Of a stretch of 25,906 nt of DNA, positions 7,536-15,311 are shown in pieces. Each line of letters begins with the position of its first letter. Within the stretch, counting starts at the first letter, position 1. The stretch comes from JAPXSY01 sp034003585. GTDB lineage: Bacteria; Verrucomicrobiota; Kiritimatiellia; RFP12; UBA1067. Location of the stretch: contig JAVEYH010000042.1 in the NCBI GenBank assembly GCA_034003585.1, positions 1-25,906 of the forward strand, written 5' to 3'. The notes under the pieces were generated by a model. It was not told the DNA's origin. It ran no database searches and saw nothing but the letters and a program-made list of their open reading frames with translations. Both the position numbers and the translations under genes were made by a program.

Positions 7536-8984
7536 ATGGCTGTCCCGTCCCTCAGTTTGAGTCAGCAGCAGCGTCAGGTCATGACTCTGGCGCCGCAGCT
7601 GCGTCAGTCGCTGGAAATGCTCCAGATGCCGGTCATGGAGTTGCGCGCGGCCATCCTCAAAGAGATGTCCGTCAACCCCACGATCGAGGAGTTGGAGGAC
7701 CCCAGCGAAGTGCCGCTGGCCGCCGTGGCCGCGCCGGAACCGCCGCCGCAGCACACGACCGATGAGGAACTGGATTTCAACCCCGACATCGACGCGATTC
7801 TGCAGCAGGATGACGAGTGGCGCGATTACTTCATGCAGGGCATGGAAAACGCCCCCTCGTATGAGGAGGAGAACGAAAAGCGTCAATACCTGCTGGACTC
7901 GATCCGCCAGCAGGGTTCGCTGCAGGATCATCTGCTGGAGCAGCTTTCGTTCACGGATCTGAAGGGCGAGGACCACGATCTCGCAGTGCTGTTGATCGGC
8001 AACATATCGGATGACGGGTACTTCACCGGGAGCCTGCCGGACATTATCATGGTTTCGGGCCGCAGCGAGCGCGAGGTGCTCGGCGTCCTCAAGGTCATCC
8101 AGACGTTTGATCCGCCGGGCGTGGGGGCCCGCACGCTGCGCGAATGCCTGCTCCTCCAGCTCTCGCTGGTCGAGGACTCCCCCTGGGAGGATGAGGCCCG
8201 GCTGGTCATCGACAAGTATCTTGAGCGTCTCGGTGCGCATGACGAGAAGCACCTCTGCAAGGTGCTGGCGCTCACCCGGGAGGAACTGGCGCATGTGACC
8301 GCCCTGATCCGTACCCTGAACCCGCGCCCGGGGCGGGCGTACGTCCAGGAAAAGACGGAGTATGTGGAGCCGGAGGTGTTTCTGGTCCGGGAGAAGGGGC
8401 GCCTGGTCGCCCAAGTCGACAACCAGATGCTGCCGCACATCCACATCAGCAAGCACTACCGGAGTCTGCTGGAGGACCGGAACACCCCGGCGGAGACCAA
8501 GACCTACATCCGCGAGCGCATCCGCGCGGGCGCCTTTCTCATCCGGAGCCTGTACCAGCGCCAGGAGACCATCCGGAAAATCGCCCAGGAGATCGTGGAC
8601 GCGCAGGCGGATTTCTGGGAAAAGGGGGTGGCGGCGCTGCGGCCGCTGACCATGGCCGAGGTGGCCCGCAAGGTCGGGGTCCACGAGACCACGGTGAGCC
8701 GGACGGTCTCGAAAAAATACATGCGCACGCCGCGCGGCGTCATGGAGATGAAGTTTTTCTTCACGCACGGGTTGAAGGCCCGGGACGGGGTGTCCGTCTC
8801 GAACAAATCCGTGCAGGATCAGATCCGCCGGCTGGTGGAGGCGGAAGACCCGGCGGCCCCGCTCTCCGATCAGGCCCTGGAGGAGAAGCTCTCGGAGCAG
8901 GGCATCACGGTCGCGCGCCGGACGATCGCCAAATACCGCGGCATCCTCCGGATCCCGCCCTCGCACGAGCGGCGGCGCACCTGA
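7536..8984 (+). CDS. rpoN: RNA polymerase sigma-54 factor
   Basis: Sigma-54 directs RNA polymerase to -24/-12 promoters and needs an ATP-driven enhancer-binding protein to open DNA. The 482-residue protein has the glutamine- and leucine-rich activator-contact region at residues 1-50 (SLSQQQRQVM, LEMLQMPVMEL), an acidic linker to about 100, the core-binding region, a helix-turn-helix region with the VGVHETTVSRTV segment, and the diagnostic RpoN box ARRTIAKYR at 460-468. I chose the ATG at 7536 because GGGAG lies nine bases upstream and the protein then begins in the family style. A TTG at 7497 in the same frame would overlap the -12 promoter element. No activator or phosphotransferase gene is adjacent. 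It converges on the RodZ-like gene with only 13 bases between stops. Confidence 0.97.
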   Translation: MAVPSLSLSQQQRQVMTLAPQLRQSLEMLQMPVMELRAAILKEMSVNPTIEELEDPSEVPLAAVAAPEPPPQHTTDEELDFNPDIDAILQQDDEWRDYFMQGMENAPSYEEENEKRQYLLDSIRQQGSLQDHLLEQLSFTDLKGEDHDLAVLLIGNISDDGYFTGSLPDIIMVSGRSEREVLGVLKVIQTFDPPGVGARTLRECLLLQLSLVEDSPWEDEARLVIDKYLERLGAHDEKHLCKVLALTREELAHVTALIRTLNPRPGRAYVQEKTEYVEPEVFLVREKGRLVAQVDNQMLPHIHISKHYRSLLEDRNTPAETKTYIRERIRAGAFLIRSLYQRQETIRKIAQEIVDAQADFWEKGVAALRPLTMAEVARKVGVHETTVSRTVSKKYMRTPRGVMEMKFFFTHGLKARDGVSVSNKSVQDQIRRLVEAEDPAAPLSDQALEEKLSEQGITVARRTIAKYRGILRIPPSHERRRT

Positions 8985-8997
8985 ACGCGCCGCAACC

Positions 8998-10008
8998 TCA
9001 GTCGATGTAGAGATCGGGCGGCGGAGAGACAGTCTCGAAAACCGGCGCGGGGCTCTCGCGCACTTCCGATCCGGTCAACCGGAACAGCAGGCTGATCCCG
9101 GCCAGGAGGCAGATCAGCACCACCACACCGGCGCCCGCCAGCATCAGCACGTTCTTCTGCGGCAGGGTCGCGGGCAGCCGGCGCCCCACATCCGCCCGCA
9201 GTTTCATGAACCCCTCTTTAAACGCCTGAATCCGCGCGCACCGCCGCGCGTGGGCTTCGGCGTCCTCGTCCAAGGATCCGGCCAACGCGCGGTCGCTGAG
9301 CCGCCCGCCGATTTTGAAGATCGGCAACGCGCGCCGCCGGGCAACGGCGGCGCGGCCGGCCCCCGTGCGCTCTGCCGCGCCTGCGGCATCCGGCAACTGC
9401 GGGACAGCGGACGGCGCAGGATGAAAGAGATCCGGTTCCTGCGGCGCGTCCGTCTCTCCCTCCTCCTCCGGCCGCACCACCCATCCGAACAGGTCGCGAG
9501 CGCCATGGCGCGCCGGGTGGGCTTCACGCTCCGCGACCGGGTCCTCCTCCGTCCCGGACCTGGCCGCACCCCCGCCCGCATCCCCGGCGGACGGCGCCGA
9601 TGCGTCCGGCGCCTCCACCACCGGCCGCACCATCACGGCGGGGCGGGGCTCAATCCTCTGGCGCTGCGGCGCGGCCTCCGGCGCCTGACGCGGCGCGTCC
9701 GCGTCCGCGTCCGCGGCTTCCGCGCCGCGCCCGGCCTCCTGGGGCACGCTGCGGGTCCGGATGGCGGGTGCACGCGCCCCGGTGTACAGGTCCATGAACT
9801 CGCGGATCAGGGGCTCGGGGTCCAGCTCCAGCAGTTCGGCATAAAGCTTGATGAACCCGCGGCCGTAAATCGGCGCCGCCACCCGGCTGAACTGCTCGCG
9901 TTCCAGATCCTCGACCACCTGTGCCAGCAGATGCGTGCTCTCCGCCACATCCGAGGGCGTCAGCCCGCGTTGCAGGCGCGCGTTCTTCAGAATTTCTCCG
10001 AATGCCAT
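8998..10008 (-). CDS. RodZ-like membrane-anchored helix-turn-helix protein
   Basis: In RodZ the N-terminal helix-turn-helix binds MreB and anchors the elongation machinery to the membrane. Here 336 residues begin with a RodZ-type domain (about 4-70), including the segment PIYGRGFIKLYAELLELDPE that resembles the family signature. A low-complexity Ala/Pro/Arg/Glu linker follows (about 80-270), then a basic stretch and one transmembrane helix at 287-309. Only 27 residues follow the helix, so the periplasmic beta domain (DUF4115) of classical RodZ is missing. The ATG has GCGAGG five to six bases upstream and starts 18 bases after ftsK ends, so it is probably the last gene of that transcript. The RodZ role is supported by the mreBCD genes at the far end of the same gene run. 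Confidence 0.8.
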   Translation of the reverse strand: MAFGEILKNARLQRGLTPSDVAESTHLLAQVVEDLEREQFSRVAAPIYGRGFIKLYAELLELDPEPLIREFMDLYTGARAPAIRTRSVPQEAGRGAEAADADADAPRQAPEAAPQRQRIEPRPAVMVRPVVEAPDASAPSAGDAGGGAARSGTEEDPVAEREAHPARHGARDLFGWVVRPEEEGETDAPQEPDLFHPAPSAVPQLPDAAGAAERTGAGRAAVARRRALPIFKIGGRLSDRALAGSLDEDAEAHARRCARIQAFKEGFMKLRADVGRRLPATLPQKNVLMLAGAGVVVLICLLAGISLLFRLTGSEVRESPAPVFETVSPPPDLYID

Positions 10009-10026
10009 GGTGACCTCGCTTTCCCG

Positions 10027-12546
10027 TTACACGCGGGGCGGTTCGTCCGCCTCCGCCTCCTCGTCCGGCAACGGCGCGCCCGCGCACTCCGCGCCGCCGC
10101 CCACCGGAATCTCCGTGTCCAGATCAATGAGAATCTCTCGCGAATTGGAACCCGCGTGCGGCCCCACCACACCGCGTTCCTCCAGGATGTCGATCAGGCG
10201 GGCGGCGCGCGTGTATCCGATGCGCAGCCGGCGCTGCAGCATGGTGGTCGACGCGCGGCGCGTCATGCGGATCACCTCGATCGCGTTCGGCAGCAGCGCG
10301 TCGTCCGACTCGCCATCCTCGGCGCCCTCCTCGCTCCCGTCCCCGCCCTCCTCCTCATCCGACAAGGCCGCCTCAGGCTCGTTCTCCCGGATTTTCTCCA
10401 GCTTTCCCGAGAGCGCGGCGTCGTAACAGGGGGCGGATTGTTCTTTGAGGTAGGCCACAACACGGGCGATCTCCTCATCCGACACCCACGCGCCCTGCAC
10501 GCGCGTCTGTTGCCCGCCCTCCCGCAGAAACAGCATGTCGCCTTTGCCGATCAGCTCCTCCGCACCCGGACTGTCCAGAATCGTCCGGCTATCGTTGGAC
10601 TGCGACACCTTGAAGGCGATACGCCCGGGGATGTTCGATTTGATCGTGCCGGTGATCACGTCCACGGACGGGCGCTGCGTGGCGAGGATCAGGTGGATGC
10701 CCACCGCGCGCGAAAGCGAGGTGAGGCGCGCGATGGCCGGCTCCACCTCTTTGCCGACCGCCGCCATGATGTCCGCCACCTCATCCACGACAATCACGAT
10801 ATAGGGCAACCGGTCCGGCACCTCCTCGGACGCCGAGGCCGGCGCGGGGAGGGCATCGGTCCCGCCGAACAGATCCTCCTGTTTGGCGATCACCCGGCTG
10901 TTGTACGCCACGATATTGCGGCACCCTTCCTTCTGCAGCAGACGGTAGCGCTTCTCCATCTCCATGATGGCCCACCGCAGGCCGAACGCCACTTTCTTGG
11001 GATCGTTGATCACCGGCACCAGCAGGTGGGGCAGCTCGTTGTAACAGGTGAACTCCACGCGCTTGGGGTCCACCAGAATCAGCCGGAGCTGATCCGGCGT
11101 GCGGCTCATCAGCAATCCGGTGAGGATGGCGTTGAGGCACACGCTCTTGCCGGAACCGGTGGCCCCGGCGACCAGCAGGTGCGGCGCTTTCGTGAGGTCG
11201 AACACCACATCGTCCCCCGCGACGTTCTTGCCCAGCAGCAGCGGCACCTCGCAGGCGTTGCGGGTCCAGGCCTCGCCCTCGATGATCTCGCGGAAGGTGA
11301 CCGCGCGGGCGCGGCGGTTGGGAATCTCGATGCCCACCGCATTCTTTCCCGGGATCGGGGCCTGGACCCGCAGGCTGGTCGCTTCCAGCGCCATCTGCAG
11401 GTTGGCGGTCAGGCTGGCGATACGCTCGACCTTGATGTTCGGCGCGGGGCGCAGCTCATATTGCGTCACCACGGGCCCCGGGGTGGTGCCGACCACCTCC
11501 ACCGGAACGTTGAACTGGCCCAGGGTATCGACCAGGATATCGGAGGTCTCGGTGATGTTCCCGTGATCCGCCGAGCCTTTGGGGATCGGGTTGAGCAGCT
11601 TGACGGATGGCAGCGCATAGACTGCCGGAGGCGGCGCGGCAGGCGCCGGTTGCGCGGCGGCAGCGGGCGCGGGTTTCTCGTGCGCCGGCGCGGGCCGGGC
11701 CGCAGTCCTCTCCGCCGGCACCGCGGCCGGGGCGGGTTCCGCGCGCGGGACGGGGACCGGCACGGCCGGGGCGGGCTCGCGCTGGCGCTCTTCCTCGCGC
11801 GCCCGGCGCGCCTCCTCTTTGGCCCGGCGCGCGGCCTCCCGGATCGCCTGGCGCTGCTGGCGCTCCCGCTCGCGGCGCGTGAGCCCGTCGGCCGCTTCCG
11901 AATCTTCCTTCGCCGCCGCGTCCGGGTGGTCCGGCCCGTCTGCAACGCGCGGCCGCGCCGCCCACCAGCCGGTGATCCATCCCAACCCGGTCACGAGATT
12001 CCGCAACCCCACCGCCAGGAACAGGGAGCACAGCATGATGGAGAGCATCAGGATCCCGCCGCCCACCGGACTGAACCAGCGGGCCAGCAGACAGGTCATC
12101 AGCGCATATCCGACCGCCCCGCCGGCGTTGGGCTTGAGATTGAGGCGCTCCAGCACCGGGTCGAACACCGCCGCGCTGCCGAGCTGAAGCAGGCAGCAGA
12201 GCGCCACCAGAAAAAGCAGCATCCAGAAGGCCCGGCGGACGAGACGCACGATCCGCCCGTAGATCAGCATGACACTGAACAGCAACACCAGCACCGGCAC
12301 CAGCCAGAGCGCGAGTCCCACGAGACTGTAGCCGATGAACACCGACCAGGCACCGACGATGCCGATCAGATTCGAGGGAGGCGTCAGGGGCGGCGCCTGC
12401 AACCAGGAGATGTCGCGCCAATTGTACGTCAGGAGGCTCAGCAGCGGAAAGAGCGCGATGGGAAACAGCAACACGCCGGTCCAGCGCCGCTGGATGCGCC
12501 GTTCCAACTCCATCCTATCCTGCTGTTCTGTCAACGGTTCCGGCAT
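10027..12546 (-). CDS. ftsK: DNA translocase FtsK/SpoIIIE
   Basis: Septal hexameric ATPase that pumps chromosomal DNA and helps dimer resolution during division. The 839-residue protein has several transmembrane helices within residues 20-190, then a strongly charged Arg/Glu helix (about 215-255) and an Ala/Pro-rich linker. The motor carries Walker A GATGSGKS at 461-468 and Walker B with D588-E589. The C-terminal winged-helix gamma domain (about 760-830), which in the family reads KOPS-type polarity sequences, is present. The linker is short compared with E. coli FtsK and close to SpoIIIE length. The ATG has GAGAG five bases upstream, overlapping the ybbR stop region, which lies eight bases upstream and suggests translational coupling. 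Confidence 0.97.
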   Translation of the reverse strand: MPEPLTEQQDRMELERRIQRRWTGVLLFPIALFPLLSLLTYNWRDISWLQAPPLTPPSNLIGIVGAWSVFIGYSLVGLALWLVPVLVLLFSVMLIYGRIVRLVRRAFWMLLFLVALCCLLQLGSAAVFDPVLERLNLKPNAGGAVGYALMTCLLARWFSPVGGGILMLSIMLCSLFLAVGLRNLVTGLGWITGWWAARPRVADGPDHPDAAAKEDSEAADGLTRRERERQQRQAIREAARRAKEEARRAREEERQREPAPAVPVPVPRAEPAPAAVPAERTAARPAPAHEKPAPAAAAQPAPAAPPPAVYALPSVKLLNPIPKGSADHGNITETSDILVDTLGQFNVPVEVVGTTPGPVVTQYELRPAPNIKVERIASLTANLQMALEATSLRVQAPIPGKNAVGIEIPNRRARAVTFREIIEGEAWTRNACEVPLLLGKNVAGDDVVFDLTKAPHLLVAGATGSGKSVCLNAILTGLLMSRTPDQLRLILVDPKRVEFTCYNELPHLLVPVINDPKKVAFGLRWAIMEMEKRYRLLQKEGCRNIVAYNSRVIAKQEDLFGGTDALPAPASASEEVPDRLPYIVIVVDEVADIMAAVGKEVEPAIARLTSLSRAVGIHLILATQRPSVDVITGTIKSNIPGRIAFKVSQSNDSRTILDSPGAEELIGKGDMLFLREGGQQTRVQGAWVSDEEIARVVAYLKEQSAPCYDAALSGKLEKIRENEPEAALSDEEEGGDGSEEGAEDGESDDALLPNAIEVIRMTRRASTTMLQRRLRIGYTRAARLIDILEERGVVGPHAGSNSREILIDLDTEIPVGGGAECAGAPLPDEEAEADEPPRV

Positions 12547-12553
12547 GGCGCTC

Positions 12554-13570
12554 TCACTTTTGCCCCGCGGGCGTATCGGCGCCGGGGGGCGGCGTCGTCA
12601 CGGGAATCAGCCGGACGACCGGCGGCAACGCCCGGACCTCGCTGATTTCCAATCCCTGTTGAAGGTGAATCCTGACCGGCACCCCGTTGGTCTCCTGCGA
12701 CAGCGGGAGATTGCCGTTGACCACGGCGGTCACCTGCTCCGGCGTGACCGCCTTGACGATCTCGCCGCGCCCGCTCAGCTCGACCTCCACCCACTCCGGC
12801 TCCGCGCGCCAGCGCAGCGACGCGGCGTGCGGGTGCGTCACCACCACGGGCACGCGCTCCAGTTTCGCGGTGGCCTTTTCGCTGAGGATCTGCACCTGCA
12901 CCACCATTTCGGGCGGTTCCACGGTCGCGTTCACCACCTCACCGGGGGGCAGCAGGCGCACGCGCGTCGTAAAGGTCTGCGAGCGGCCGTCCACATTGAT
13001 GGGTTCGGTTTGAATCTGCGTGACCGCGGGATCTAGCGTGCTGAGCTGGCGGCGCGAGCCCCGCACGACCGCGTTGGTGAGGTCGTACACGAACTGCACG
13101 CGGCCGAGCGCCACGCCGAGTTCGGTCGGCCGCGCGATCATGAGCGGGAGGGACATGGGCACGTCAAACTTGACGACCGCCACGTTCGGCTCGATCTTCA
13201 CCACCCGGACCCCGCGCACCCCGCGCAGGTTGCCGTGTCGGATTTTGACCGGCACGGAGTCCATCAGATTACTCTTCTTCTGCCGCGGCCGCACCACGCA
13301 GCGCGACACAGAGAGCGCCAACTGGTTCACATCCGTGTAGGAGCCGCGCAGGGTCACCTGCACGGAACGCGGCTCCACGGATTCGATCGCGGCACCGGCG
13401 CCCGCCGCGTCGAACTCGGCCTCCACCGGAATCGAGATGACCCGCACGTGGCTGATCTCGGCCCGGATCGAGAAATAAATCAGGACGGCGATCACCAGCG
13501 AGAGCAACTTCCAATACCCGTTGTTGAGAAACACGATCCGCAGGATCGAAAGCGCCTTATCCCTTCGCAT
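12554..13570 (-). CDS. YbbR-domain protein, likely CdaA regulator (CdaR-like)
   Basis: Single-pass membrane protein of 338 residues with one N-terminal transmembrane helix (about 17-36) and an extracytoplasmic part that looks like three YbbR-type beta repeats (about 40-95, 130-230 and 235-325). In Firmicutes the equivalent CdaR (YbbR) binds CdaA and tunes c-di-AMP synthesis. The start overlaps the cdaA stop by 14 bases, so the two proteins are co-translated, which supports the same partnership here. The glmM gene that usually completes this trio in Firmicutes is absent; ftsK follows instead. Repeat limits are estimated by eye. Confidence 0.88.
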   Translation of the reverse strand: MRRDKALSILRIVFLNNGYWKLLSLVIAVLIYFSIRAEISHVRVISIPVEAEFDAAGAGAAIESVEPRSVQVTLRGSYTDVNQLALSVSRCVVRPRQKKSNLMDSVPVKIRHGNLRGVRGVRVVKIEPNVAVVKFDVPMSLPLMIARPTELGVALGRVQFVYDLTNAVVRGSRRQLSTLDPAVTQIQTEPINVDGRSQTFTTRVRLLPPGEVVNATVEPPEMVVQVQILSEKATAKLERVPVVVTHPHAASLRWRAEPEWVEVELSGRGEIVKAVTPEQVTAVVNGNLPLSQETNGVPVRIHLQQGLEISEVRALPPVVRLIPVTTPPPGADTPAGQK

Positions 13571-14420
13571 GATCGTCCCCCCCGGCCGGCACCGTCAGCG
13601 GTTTCATCCACTTTCCGATTTTCAGGGTTAGCCATTCGGTCACGGTCGACGCGCGCCCCGCCTGCTGCGGCATGGCCACCCGCAGCCAGCGCAAAATCAT
13701 CTTGCCGGTCTTGTCGTCCTCATACTGGTGCAGCCGGCCGTTGTAGGCCGCGGAAATGCATCCGGTCTCTTCGGACACCACGATGATCACGGCGTCGGTC
13801 TCCTCGCTCAGCCCCACCGCGGCCCGGTGGCGCATCCCGGAGGCCGCGAGTTCGCCCTGATTGGAGACCGGGAAGAGGCAGTGGGCGGAAGCCACCCGTC
13901 CGTCGCGCACGATAATGCCGCCGTCATGCAGGGGCAGCGGCGGGGTGAAGAGGGAGACCATCAGCTCATGGCTGAACAGCGCGTTCAGCTTGACTCCCGT
14001 CTCCTCATACCCGCACAGCGAAATCCCGCGCTCCACCGCGATCAGGGCGCCGATCCGCGCCCGCGACAGGTTCAGCACGCTATGGCAGATCCGCTCGGGC
14101 ACGGAGGACTCGCGCAGCGCGTACTGTCGCGAGAACAGGCGCTGCCCGCCGACCAGCGCCAGCACGCGGCGGATCTCCTGCTGGAACACCACCACCATGC
14201 TCAGCGCCAGATAGATCAGGAAAAAATAGACCACCCGCGCCAGCACGTCGAAGCGGAAAAGGTAGGTGAACAGCAACAGGGAGACCACCAAAACGCAGAA
14301 ACCCAACAGCACCTGCGCGCTGCGCGTGCCCTTCACGAAACGGATCAGCGCATAGATCCCCAGATAGAGGATCAGGATCTGCATCACGTCATTGAAGCCG
14401 ATTTGGATCCCGTCAATCAT
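13557..14420 (-). CDS. cdaA: Membrane diadenylate cyclase CdaA
   Basis: Makes c-di-AMP from two ATP. The 287-residue protein has three transmembrane helices in about the first 80 residues, then the DAC domain. The RHR motif is intact (R197-H198-R199 in GMRHRAAVG). The usual DGA motif reads DGG (D166-G167-G168 in PLHDGGII); the metal-binding aspartate is kept. The SEETG segment near the end is also conserved. I use the ATG at 14420, which overlaps the folP stop by eight bases; a GTG at 14429 in the same frame would add three residues. It is followed by ybbR with a 14-base overlap. In other bacteria c-di-AMP controls potassium uptake, turgor and wall integrity, which fits this envelope cluster. 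Confidence 0.95.
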   Translation of the reverse strand: MIDGIQIGFNDVMQILILYLGIYALIRFVKGTRSAQVLLGFCVLVVSLLLFTYLFRFDVLARVVYFFLIYLALSMVVVFQQEIRRVLALVGGQRLFSRQYALRESSVPERICHSVLNLSRARIGALIAVERGISLCGYEETGVKLNALFSHELMVSLFTPPLPLHDGGIIVRDGRVASAHCLFPVSNQGELAASGMRHRAAVGLSEETDAVIIVVSEETGCISAAYNGRLHQYEDDKTGKMILRWLRVAMPQQAGRASTVTEWLTLKIGKWMKPLTVPAGGDDHAKG

Positions 14421-15291
14421 GCGTCTCACCCACCGTTGCCTCCGCCAGCCGGCGGACCACCGCCAGTGCCTGGCGGGTGGCCTTCACATCATGCGCCCGC
14501 ACCACCGCGGCCCCGTGCAGCGCGCACCAGACCGCCGCACCCACGCTGCCGCCCGCGCGTTCGCGCGCGTCGGGCTCGCCGCACACCTCGCCGAGGAAGC
14601 GCTTGCGCGAGGCGCCCACCAGCAACGGCCCCAGCCGCGCCAGCCGCGCGGTCGCGGCCAGCAGCGCGATGGAATGCGCCGTGTCCTTCGCGAACCCGAT
14701 GCCGGGATCGAGCAGAATCCGCTCGCGCCCGATCCCGCATTCCGCTGCGCGCGTCAGCGCGTCGCGCAGCATCGCCTCCACTTCGCCCACCACATCGCCG
14801 TATTGCGCCAGGCCGGACATGGTGCGGGGCGTTCCGCGCATGTGCGTCAGCACCACCCCCGCCCCGCTGTCGCGCACCAGACGGACCATCTCAGCGTCTT
14901 CCGTGAACGGCCGCACGTCATTGACCGCGCAGGCGCCCGCCTCCAGCGCCGCCCGGGCCACCGCGGCATGGCGCGTATCCACCGAAACCGGCACACCGCC
15001 CCGTCCCGCCAACGCTTGAATCACCGGCACCACCCGGCGCGCCTCCTCCTCCGCGCCGACCTCCTCCGCGCCGGGCCGCGTCGATTCGCCCCCCACGTCC
15101 AGCAGTTCGGCGCCCTCCGCTGCCAGACGCAGGCCGTGCGCGATCGCGCGCTCCGGATCCGCGTACAGACCGCCGTCGGAAAAGGAATCCGGCGTCACAT
15201 TGACGATGCCCATCACGAGCGTGTGGCGCAACGGCACCGCGCGCCCGCGGCACGCCCACACGCGCCCGATGTCTCTCTCCGCGCTCTGCAC
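14413..15291 (-). CDS. folP: Dihydropteroate synthase
   Basis: Condenses 6-hydroxymethyl-dihydropterin diphosphate with p-aminobenzoate in folate synthesis; the target of sulfonamides. The 292-residue TIM barrel carries the family signatures in order: MGIVNVTPDSFSDGG (from 27, N31), LLDVGGESTRPGAE, PVSVDTRHAAVARAALE, DPGIGFAKD and ASRKRFLG. The frame is open 84 codons further upstream into ftsH, but that part lacks similarity to the family and is antisense-free shadow of ftsH. I therefore use the GTG at 15291, which has a strong GGGAGGGG six bases upstream and lies 20 bases after the ftsH stop. The 3' end overlaps cdaA by eight bases. No other folate gene is nearby. Confidence 0.95.
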   Translation of the reverse strand: MQSAERDIGRVWACRGRAVPLRHTLVMGIVNVTPDSFSDGGLYADPERAIAHGLRLAAEGAELLDVGGESTRPGAEEVGAEEEARRVVPVIQALAGRGGVPVSVDTRHAAVARAALEAGACAVNDVRPFTEDAEMVRLVRDSGAGVVLTHMRGTPRTMSGLAQYGDVVGEVEAMLRDALTRAAECGIGRERILLDPGIGFAKDTAHSIALLAATARLARLGPLLVGASRKRFLGEVCGEPDARERAGGSVGAAVWCALHGAAVVRAHDVKATRQALAVVRRLAEATVGETHD

Positions 15292-15311
15292 GCCCTTCCC
15301 CTCCCGTGCGG

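Noticed and set aside
9250..12645. Very long open frame (over 1,100 codons) antisense to the RodZ-like gene and ftsK
   Set aside because: It is rich in Arg, Gly, Ala and His with no recognisable domain, and lies opposite two well-supported genes. Long antisense frames are expected in high-GC DNA.
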